This document shows, piece by piece, positions 56,212 to 64,000 of a DNA stretch of 64,000 nt. The notes under the pieces are model-generated. The model searched no databases, had not been told where the DNA came from, and saw only the letters and a list, made by a program, of their open reading frames with translations. Position 1 is the first letter of the stretch. Each line of letters starts with the position of its first letter. Source of the DNA: Amylostereum areolatum (Eukaryota; Basidiomycota; Agaricomycetes; Russulales; Stereaceae); the NCBI GenBank assembly GCA_012932865.1, contig SAXG01000046.1:186001-250000 (forward strand), in the 5' to 3' direction. The position numbers and the translations under genes are program-made.

Positions 56212-56631
56212 GGTCGGTAGTATTGACTAGGTCGAGATGGGGAATATGTACAGGAGGAATGGAGCCCTTATATACTACGAGGCAGAGTCACTTTAGTAAG
56301 CTACGACACACGGCGGTCAGTAAGCAGAGCTAAGTATAGATACATGCGCAGCAGGATCAGTAAGCGAGACAATAAGGATGAGCCGGGTCCGGAGCGGCAT
56401 GATGTCATGCGCAGCGTTATGATGTCATGTGGAGTCAAAGGAAGCGATGCTAAGACGAGCCTGGAGTCATGACGTCAGGAAGGAGCAAGGATAAGCCGAG
56501 TCTCCACCGGAGTGACGGAGTATTACTAAGTGATGAGTAGTCAGATAGAAATGAAGATAAAAATGAATTGGGATATTATCCCCGAGGTCCCCGAGGTGTC
56601 CGAGATGTCCGGAATGGTAACGTTCATGACA
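56200..56631 (-). repeat. 3' LTR of element E
   Basis: Minus strand begins TGTCATGAACG directly after the polypurine tract and contains TATATAAGGG (about 56270). The distal end is placed at TG/CA near 56200 by length similarity to the D LTR and because the protease of D is cut there; this end is uncertain by tens of bases. Confidence 0.6.
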
Positions 56632-56646
56632 TCACCTTCCCGTTAG
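56632..56646 (-). other. Polypurine tract of element E
   Basis: Minus strand AACGGGAAGGTGA directly before TGTCATG. Confidence 0.6.
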
Positions 56647-56723
56647 ATTCAACGTCCTCGTTGAATCCCGATGGTAAACCCTTCGGCACACAAGATGTTT
56701 GTCCAGACGCTCATGGGCAGCCT

Positions 56724-59700
56724 TCATGATCGCATGGTTGGCTTCGATCGTAATCGGCGTATGAGGAGCCATTTGAGTAGTCTTAAGGCGGTGGGGTGGC
56801 GGCGGTAGAAGTCGTCTAGGGGTTTCTTGGCTTTCCCCAGATTTATCTTTGGTTCCCAGGTATCTTCACTTTGATCGTACCCTTTCCAATGGACCAGGAA
56901 TTCGAGGCGTTTCGACTTTCTACGGACGTCGACGATGGATTCTACTTCGTAGAATTCTTCTCCTTGGATAAGGTCAGGGGGCGGAGGTGGTGCTTTTTTC
57001 TGTTGGTCGAAGGCAGGACCGTTGTGCGGTGATAAGAGGGATTCGTTGAACACTGGGTGTTTACGTCCCCACGTCTTCGGGAGTTGAAGATGGTACGCCG
57101 ATGCCCCAACCTTTTTCAGAACTTTGAACGGCCCGAATCGTTTGGCGTCTAGCTTCTGCATTGGTCGTACGGTATGGATCACCGTCTGTCCGTCGCGAGT
57201 TTTGGCTTCCAACCATACGAAGTCCCCGACATGGTAGTCCACGGGGTCGGCTTTGTTACGATCATAGAACCGCTTCTGATCATTTTGAGCGGCCTTGAGG
57301 GCGGAGCGTGCTTCGGTGTAGATGTCTCGCATTCGTTGGGCGAGTTCGTTGGCTGTGGGGTTGGTTGTTTCGCGGCGGGGATTTGTTCCGAGGTAGAGTT
57401 CGCGACCGTAATTGGCGAAGTTAGGGGACATGCCGATGGATGAATGGGTCATATTGTTGAACGCGGTCATGGCCAGGGGTAGGAAATGGGCCCAGTCGTC
57501 CTGACGATGGTTTACATAGATGCGGAGGTAGTTTTCCATCGTCATATTGGAGCGTTCGGTTTGTCCATCGGTTTGGGGGTGGTACGCCGTGGAGGGGTTG
57601 GCTTCAATTCCCAGTTGTTCGCACAAGGCCTTCGTGAATTTGGAGACGAATACGCTGCCTCGGTCGCTGACGATCTTTCGCGGGACACCATGATGGGGCA
57701 CGACATTGCGTAAGAATTCTTTGGCTAATTCGTCTTCGGTGAGGTCTTTGGTTGTGGCCCAGAATACGACTTGCTTGGTGCCCATGCAGTTGACATTACA
57801 GATGGCGTCGTATCCTTCTGAGACGGGTAACGGCATGACAAAGTCGATTGAGACGTGCTCCCATGGTCCCTTGGGAGGCTCGTGTGGATGCAGCGGGGCG
57901 GCTATTTGGTCGTGGCGTATTTTGTTCCGTTGGCACGTTTCTCAGCCTTCGACGTACTTTCGTACGTCGTCTCGTATTGCCGGCCACCAATAGTTGCGCG
58001 TGATGAGTTCGTGTGTTTTGTAGCGTCCTGGGTGTCCATTGAGTGGTCCGTCATGGTGAGCCTGGATGATGTCTGCGCGTAGCTTTTTGTCGCGGGGTAC
58101 GTAGATTCGTTGTTGGAACGTAAAAAGATTGTTTTCTTGTTCCTTCCATCCCTTGACTTTCATGGCTAGCGCTCTTTTTACTGAGTCATCTTGCTTGGTT
58201 GTCCCTTTTATGCGCGTGATGAAGGTGTTTTCCGGTCCATCCACCATTATTCCTGATCCTTCGGGTGTGCTGAGTGCACGAAACAGCTCGGTTTTAAGGA
58301 GGACGACGTCCTTGTTGTCATTTTCCCCCTTTTTAAGCCCCGCCTGTCGTGAAATGGCGTCGGGCTTGCCCATTTGGTTGCCGGCTTTATGCGTCAGGGT
58401 GAAGTCGTACTCCTGTAACTCCATTAACCATCTTGCTTGTCGTCGGTTGAGTTTCTGCGCCTTCCGGAAGTAGGTCAGGTTACGGTGATCGGTCCATATG
58501 TCGAACGGTTGTCGGGCGCCCATAAGGTATTGTCGCCATTCGTCTAGGGCCGACATGATCGCTAGCAGTTCCTTATCGTAGATTTCGTAGTTGCGTTCGG
58601 CTGGGCTCAGTGCTTTGGAAAAGTAGGCAATGGGGTGCCAGTGGCCGTTGGCTTGCTTCTGCGATAGTACTGCTCCGGTGGCGTAGTCGGATGAATCGGC
58701 TTCGACACGGAACTTTTCGTTATCCGTGGGAATGGCTAGGACCGGTTGTGATGTGATTCGCCGTTTGAGCTCTTCGAAGGCCACTTGTTGAGCGTCTGTC
58801 CATTCCCAGTCCGTATGACCCGTGAGCTTGGTTAGGTCATGCGTGATTCGACTGAAATCTGGTACAAAGCGTCTGTAGAAGTTGCAGAATCCGAGGAATG
58901 ATTGTAATTGTTTTTTTGTCGTGGGGGCGGTCCAGTTGGTAATAGCCGCGACTTTGGCGGGGTCCATTCGGACCTTGCCGTGTCCTACGATCATTCCTAG
59001 GTATTCGATTTCTTCCTGCTCGAAGTCGCATTTTTCCGGTTTTAGGTACAGGTTGTTGTCGCGTAGGATTTGGAGTACCTGTTTGACGGCCTGCCGGTGT
59101 TGTTCAAGCGTTTCCGTAAAGATCAGGATGTCATCGAGGTAGACAACTACAATGCCTTCATGGATCAGGTCTCGGAAGAGGTCGTTCATCATGGCTTGGA
59201 AGGTGGCGGGCGAGTTCGTGAGGCCGAAAAACATGACCGTTGGTTCAAAGAGTCCCTTGTTGGTGCGGAATGCGGCTTTCCATTCGTCTCCTTCCTTGAT
59301 ACGGACGTTGTTGTATCCCCATCGTACGTCGAGTTTGGTGAATACCTTGGCTCCTTTTAACTTGTCGAGGAGTTCCTGTACGAGTGGGAGTGGATAGCGA
59401 TTTTTTATGGTCATGTCGTTAAGCCGTCTGTAGTCTTGCACCGGTCGGAGGGATCCGTCTTTCTTTTTAATGAAGAAAAACGGTGAGGCCATCGGGGATT
59501 TTGAGTTGCGGATGCGTCCGGAGCGTAGGTTTTCTTCGAGAAAGTCGTCTAGTTTCCCTTGCTCGTCAAGCGTCAATGGGTAGACTTTGCAATCTACGGG
59601 TGTGAAATCAGGCTTGAGTTCGATGGCGTGGTCCCAAGGTCGTCTTTTTGGGAGTTTATCAAAGTCGTCTTTGTCGAAGATGTCCTTAAATTCGTGATAA

Positions 59701-61235
59701 TCCGAGGGGACGCGTTCCGCGAAGGTTTGAGCCTTTTTCTTCGCGTTTTCCGCAATGGTGATGTCCGAAGCAAGTGTCCTGACGTATAGCGAGGTCGATG
59801 ATTGGTAACCTTCCCAGTCAAAGGCGTATAATTGTTCGCCTTCTTCTAGAGGGTAGACTTCGTCAGGTGTTTCCTCATCTTTCTCATCGATGTTGAATTT
59901 CGTGGGTTGGCATTCCTGGGGGCACCTGTCGAACGTGATAGTCCCTTCTGTCCAATTGATCGACGGGTTGTGCTGTCGAAGCCATTCGTGACCGATGTAG
60001 ACGTTCATTCCGAGGTGTGAAACCGCCAAGTCAAGGTCTTCTTCGTGCCCGTGAATGGTTACATGCGCCGTAACGTACTCGGTTATTGGTCCTCCCGAGT
60101 TGTGGGTTCCGTCTGCGTTTTTAACCGGAATCGGTCGTGCGGTTTTCTTAGTAGGGATGTCGTGTTTTTTGACGAAGGCTTCGTCAATGCACGACCCCGT
60201 ACATCCGCTATCGATTAGGGCCTGGGCGTTTACTGTCTTTGGACCGAACTGGAGCCGGATGGGGACGTTGATCTGCTCTCGTCGTCCGTTTGATCGTATG
60301 AACCTCATGGGTGAGTGAAGCTCGTGCAAGGCTTGGATTGCTTGTTCGTCTCCCATTCGGCCGATCTCTTGAACGGCTTCGTGGGTGGCTTCTTCTCGTC
60401 GCTTATGATGAGTCCATATCCGTAGTTCTGCGATCGCGCTTTCAGGTTTGTCTTCCCTTAAGCGTTTCAAGGTCCATTGCGCAGTTCTTGGTAACGCATA
60501 TTTTCGTGACGTATCTGCACCTGTGGGGGGCGCCCCTGCCATCGCGCCTCCCCTGTCCCGAGCTAAACTCGGGTCCACCGGGATTTCCCTGTCAATGCAA
60601 CCCCCGTCTCCGTTTTCCGGCTTCGTGTCCCCGACCTTGCAAGAAGGATCTGGCGTGTATCCGCCCTGAGGAGGTCGAACTATGCCCTTTTCCTCTCGGG
60701 GAGGTGGTTGGGTGACATCCGTATCCTCCTCATGGATGGTGCCCACATGAGCGTGCGATGTCTTAGGGAGTTTCACCGGTGGCACTCGGAGGAAGGGGTT
60801 GAACGCGGGCCATGTGAAGGTCCGCGGCTTGATTGGATCCAGGATTTTCGGGGCGGCCCAGTCGACGGTGTTGAAGGCCGTCCATCCGACCGGGAATTTC
60901 TTCCTTTCTTCGTCCTTCTTGAGGGCAGGCTTCTCACCTGGGCTACAGTTTATCGTCGTGTTGGACGTGCGGAGCGACATATACGGGGGGGGAGGGGATT
61001 TAATTGTGTCCAGCGACGCGCCCCAGCCATCGCGCGTCGTAGTCTCGGTCTTCACCGAGTCCTTTTCCAGTGAGGGATGTACATGTGATCGTAAACGAGA
61101 ATGGGGCCAGCGATTGAAGAAATCCGGGTCAGGGAAGCGAGAGGGTACAGAGAGTCCTGATGATAGAATGCGAGAAAGAGGCCATCGAGAAACTGGTTTC
61201 GAGGCGTTGGATGCCGTGTTCATCCTTCGCCCCTC
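56724..61235 (-). pseudogene. Element E pol, one TGA at the integrase zinc finger
   Basis: Open in the -1 frame from the gag recoding site, ATG at 61223. A hydrophilic region precedes the protease (ALIDSGCTGSCID, YIGHEWLRQHNPSINW), RT (VQDYRRLNDMTIKN, LDVRWGYNNVRI, VVVYLDDILIF), RNase H (VEADSSDYATGAVL, YEIYDKELLAIM), and integrase H-H (HHDGPLNGHPGRYKTHELI). A TGA at 57942-57944 stands where the first Cys of CxxC belongs (VEG-*-ETCQ). The same frame continues with the core (SIDFVMPLP, SDRGSVF, TERSN), the GPF module and a chromodomain (FLVHWKGYDQSEDTWEP) to 56724. Confidence 0.9.
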
Positions 61236-61243
61236 TAAAAATC
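61235..61243 (-). promoter_or_regulatory. Gag-pol recoding site of element E
   Basis: Minus strand GATTTTTAG: gag ends ESDF-stop, and the -1 frame is open into pol. Confidence 0.6.
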
Positions 61244-62956
61244 CGACTCCGCGTCGGCATCCGATCCACCGCTCTTGGTGCTCCTGTCGTCGACTACCTT
61301 GTCTTTGTCCTTCTTCTTCTTCTTTGCTTCCGTCTTGGGCGTCGGCGTGGTTTTGCTGTCGGTTTCCACCAGAGCGCGGAGGATCATCTTTCGCTGCTCG
61401 TCGTCTAGAGTGTTAATCCATTCTTTGGGCGAGGCGAACTCTTCCGTGGTCTGGGACCGTGCTTGCTGGTTGGGGTTGCGTTTGAAGGGAGGCGGTCGCG
61501 GGGTGTTCGAGGAGCGGGGTCCTTTGTAATTGGGAGACGTGCTGTAGCGATCGCGTCCCCACTTTTTTCGGATATATTCGACCGACGCTTTGCAGTCCTT
61601 GGAGATGTGGTTGGTCATTCCACATTTGAAGCAGCGTCCCTTGGTATCGACGGCGCCTATGTCCATAGCTTGTCCACCGCCTCCATGAATGGTACCCGTG
61701 GCATCTTTGACGTCTTTGGGTTTGGAGGTGATATGGGTGGAGGAGGAGGGGTGTCCGCGGTGCATTTCGGAGATTTCGCGCCAGGCATTGTCCATCTCGG
61801 TGACGCGTTTCTTCCAGTCGGTGTATGTGGTGGGGACCGGCGGGCTGCGGAAGATGTTCTTCAGTATCTCTATCTTGATGTTGGCTTTGAGAATACGAAG
61901 GAACCAGGCGTCGTCGTTGGTGGGGATAACGTTAGCGCGTCGCGCAATTTGTTCGAACTTAACGAAGAATTCGTCGGCTGATTTGTTCCCCATTTTGAAC
62001 TGATCCAGTTCATTGAGCGCATCTTGCTGATCCGAGGTGCTGACGAAGGAGGCGTCGAGGGCGGTGATGAAGTTGGCCATAGTGACCGTGGTTCCGGCGG
62101 TGAGGACATTGGCGTCTTTGAAGTTGCGCGCCCATTCCTTGGCGGCGCCTTCCCTCATGTAACTGAGAATGAAGCGGACTTGGTCGATTTCACTGATGAA
62201 GTCTTGGGGGGCCGCTTCGATGTAACTGGTGACTTCATGTTTGAAGTCCGCGTATTCAGAACGTTTTCCGCTGTACTCTCGTGGTTTGGCGGCGTGGATT
62301 TTTCGTTTAGCGGTAGCGGCTGTCGGCGCTCCTGGGGCGGCGGGAGTGAATGCGGCGATGATTAGGTTACTGAAGGCGTGCCAGTTTCCGGCGTCGACAT
62401 AGGCCCATTGTGTTCCATTTAATGGGTCGTCGGTGAATTCGAATTTGGCGACTTCGTACGCTATTCCATTAAGGAAAGCGTAGCGGGTATTTCCAATGAC
62501 GGGGGCGAATGCGGCGATGTTGGCGGGGCAGTTGGTTTGATCGGCCGCGCGGCGGTTTAGGACAGTGGCGGCCATGGCTTGTCTTCTTTTCCAGGCGGAT
62601 GAGGGGGGGGAGCGGGGTCGTAGGGGTCCGGTGTGGGTTTGGACTTGGAAGGTTCGAGGGGGTGGGTTATATGGTGGGGGTGGGGGTGGTGCGGGGGGAG
62701 GTTGGTTCCTTAGACGTTCTTCACGTCGGTCGTAGTCTAGGGCGATGAGGGCGAGGTGGTCTTCGGTGAGGGCTTGATTCCCTTCTTCGTCGGCACACCA
62801 CTCTCCGTCAACAAAGTAGACTTGTTCTTCTTCTTCGTCTCCTTCTAAGTGGATGAAGTAAAGAAATCTCCGTTCCCTTCGGAGGTATTCTTCGGAGATT
62901 CCTCGGGGGAGGGGATGGGGACTGCGGGGGCGTAATCCGTAAGTGGACGACACGGT
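61235..62956 (-). CDS. Element E gag
   Basis: The frame is open from just after the TAA at 62957. The first in-frame ATG is 62575 (MAATVLNRRAADQ); the 126 codons before it have none. Capsid-like region (EYADFKHEVTSYIEAA, FILSYMREGAAKEWARNF, LDQFKMGNKSADEFFVKFEQ, WFLRILKANIKIEIL), CCHC knuckle CFKCGMTNHISKDC, Lys-rich end and ESDF. Confidence 0.88.
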   Translation of the reverse strand, partial: TVSSTYGLRPRSPHPLPRGISEEYLRRERRFLYFIHLEGDEEEEQVYFVDGEWCADEEGNQALTEDHLALIALDYDRREERLRNQPPPAPPPPPPYNPPPRTFQVQTHTGPLRPRSPPSSAWKRRQAMAATVLNRRAADQTNCPANIAAFAPVIGNTRYAFLNGIAYEVAKFEFTDDPLNGTQWAYVDAGNWHAFSNLIIAAFTPAAPGAPTAATAKRKIHAAKPREYSGKRSEYADFKHEVTSYIEAAPQDFISEIDQVRFILSYMREGAAKEWARNFKDANVLTAGTTVTMANFITALDASFVSTSDQQDALNELDQFKMGNKSADEFFVKFEQIARRANVIPTNDDAWFLRILKANIKIEILKNIFRSPPVPTTYTDWKKRVTEMDNAWREISEMHRGHPSSSTHITSKPKDVKDATGTIHGGGGQAMDIGAVDTKGRCFKCGMTNHISKDCKASVEYIRKKWGRDRYSTSPNYKGPRSSNTPRPPPFKRNPNQQARSQTTEEFASPKEWINTLDDEQRKMILRALVETDSKTTPTPKTEAKKKKKDKDKVVDDRSTKSGGSDADAESDF

Positions 62957-63709
62957 TTAGAGTGGGCGAGGGATTTGGGGCGGAGTTGCAATGTAGGGGA
63001 CGGGGATCTGATCCCAGTCGTTGTTATTGAGGTTTTCTGGTTCTCCCCACTCGAGGTTGTCGGGGTCGTATTCAAGGGAGTCGTCCTCGACGAGGGTAGT
63101 AGTGTCGGAGAGGTATAGGTCGAGGATGTCGTCGACTTCGTCTAGTTCGCTTCCAATTCCTCCTCCGTCTCCGATGGTCCAAGGCCCAAGTGGATAAATC
63201 CGCGGGGATCCGTCCAGGGATCGCAAGCTACTGGGTGCGGACCTGCTGGAATCTGAATCCTCGTGGGTTGAGGGGAGGGGACTGCTGGGGGCTGTCCAGA
63301 AGCCTTCTTCTTGCGGTGGCGGGCTTGGCGTTGGCGTTGGCCTCCCACCTTCTGGGCTGGTCGTGGTGTAGAGGGGGATGGGGGTGTGGGGCCCGTACCA
63401 CTGATTTGGTAGTTGTTCGTTCCGGTAGATTGCAGAGAAATAGGGCCAGAACTCAAGCCGGGGATGGCCCTGTTCAATTGATACGATGATCCGAGTCCAG
63501 TCAACTCGAACCCGAAATCCCCAATCAGGGTTGCTCGCAGAGGCGTAGACCCAGTTGTGGGCGTCGAAGAGGTTGTCGCCAAAGTAGGCGGTGATGGCGG
63601 TGTCACGTTCGATTTCGGTGACGGCTGTGAATTCTTCGCGTTCATACACGAAGTCGAAGTCGGGGAAATGGAAGTTTTCTTCTTCCAAGGCTTGGTGTTC
63701 CTCTCCCAT
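62957..63709 (-). CDS. Element E 5' leader ORF
   Basis: 250 codons from ATG 63709, ending in TAA at 62957, in the same frame as gag. Trp/Tyr/Phe/Asp-rich N-terminal part (FPDFDFVYEREEF, WVYASASNPDWGF, RLEFWPYFSAIYRNEQLPNQWYG), then Pro/Ser-rich and acidic. Only its first residue is Met. Comparable in position and composition to the AUG-less leaders of B and D. May be a separate 5' protein or the N terminus of an extended Gag reached by stop readthrough. Confidence 0.6.
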   Translation of the reverse strand: MGEEHQALEEENFHFPDFDFVYEREEFTAVTEIERDTAITAYFGDNLFDAHNWVYASASNPDWGFRVRVDWTRIIVSIEQGHPRLEFWPYFSAIYRNEQLPNQWYGPHTPIPLYTTTSPEGGRPTPTPSPPPQEEGFWTAPSSPLPSTHEDSDSSRSAPSSLRSLDGSPRIYPLGPWTIGDGGGIGSELDEVDDILDLYLSDTTTLVEDDSLEYDPDNLEWGEPENLNNNDWDQIPVPYIATPPQIPRPL

Positions 63710-64000
63710 GTACTAGCCCCCGAGTCGAGGACGGTTACTAGTACGGCAAGGGGATCGGGTGTCGAGGGATATGTCACTGGTCTTTCCAATCGCAAGACGG
63801 TCTGCCTCAGCCTTCTCGGCCTGTTGGCTGTCTCTTCGTTCAAGGGTCACGAGCCCAAGAACTTCTCGGGTCACTTTCCCTTTGTCGCTTTTACTAGCCT
63901 CCTACACCGTTAGGTGCACCTTCAACTGTCACGTCTGGGTTCTCGTGGTGTTCGAGGGGCCCCGAGTACGTGTAACGTAACGCGGTTACGTCAAGCCGGC
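63710..64000 (-). other. Element E 5' untranslated leader
   Basis: No LTR end matching 56200-56631 is visible, so the 5' LTR starts beyond the window. Nothing else is recognised. Confidence 0.4.

Larger units (their letters stand above)
56200..64000 (-). mobile_element. Element E: Gypsy chromovirus, 5' LTR outside the window
   Basis: Minus strand: 3' LTR (about 56200-56631), polypurine tract, pol with integrase and chromodomain, gag and a 5' leader ORF. A different family from A/B in gag and LTR; RT is clearly related. The 5' LTR and primer site must lie past 64000. Confidence 0.85.

Noticed and set aside
56212..56631. 3' LTR of element D
   Set aside because: It does not resemble the D 5' LTR (52755-53174). 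It reads as a minus-strand LTR with its own TATA box next to the polypurine tract of E.

Overview
The window is nuclear DNA of a filamentous basidiomycete, most likely an Agaricomycete. The left half holds intron-rich genes with short introns (mostly 46-70 nt, GT-AG, one GC-AG) and families typical of mushrooms: kinase-like proteins with an HRDC loop, a DUF6535 remnant, and a single-pass membrane protein ending in PPPPY. The right 29 kb is a nest of Ty3/Gypsy LTR retrotransposons.

Layout. 1-5.2 kb: a broken DUF6535 gene and two convergent paralogous kinase-like genes. 5.4-8.8 kb: trehalose-6-phosphate phosphatase (tps2, minus, 11 exons resolved). 9.0-9.6 kb: a poly(A)-tailed retroposed insert with 15-bp target duplications, upstream of tps2. 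11.5-13.2 kb: MFSD5-like transporter. 13.7-14.7 kb: single-pass membrane protein. 15.5-18.1 kb: ferric-reductase-like metalloreductase (13 exons, one of 11 nt). 19.2-24.9 kb: HyuA-HyuB (5-oxoprolinase/hydantoinase) protein. 25.3-27.4 kb: auxin-efflux-carrier-like transporter (minus). 28.9-30.5 kb: unrecognised acidic protein. 32.7-34.0 kb: proline-rich Zn2Cys6 protein. Exon joins of tps2, both kinases, the MFS transporter, the membrane protein, the reductase and the Zn2Cys6 gene were checked for phase by hand.

Retrotransposon nest, 35.3-64 kb. Element A (minus) has its 3' LTR at 35341-35874 and its gag near 52.7 kb. Element B (plus, both LTRs, 40993-49822) sits inside A's pol, flanked by the 5-bp duplication ATAGG. 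Element D (plus) enters A's gag at 52755, and element E (minus) appears to enter D near 56200. The 5' LTRs of A and E and the rest of D lie beyond the window.

These elements carry the most unusual signals: (1) kilobase sense leaders almost free of ATG in any frame but holding a long open frame in phase with gag; (2) a primer-binding site complementary to the predicted 5' end of the element's own transcript, in two different families; (3) the same GATTTTT-stop sequence at the gag/-1-frame-pol junction of three families; (4) a 3-kb module between pol and the 3' LTR of A and B, encoding a coiled-coil/CCHC zinc-knuckle protein with a conserved intron and overlapping frames, two small membrane proteins and a 127-residue basic protein. 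B is very young (about one LTR difference in 537 bp) yet has lost the Gag capsid, the knuckle and the protease catalytic site. A, D and E carry isolated stop codons.
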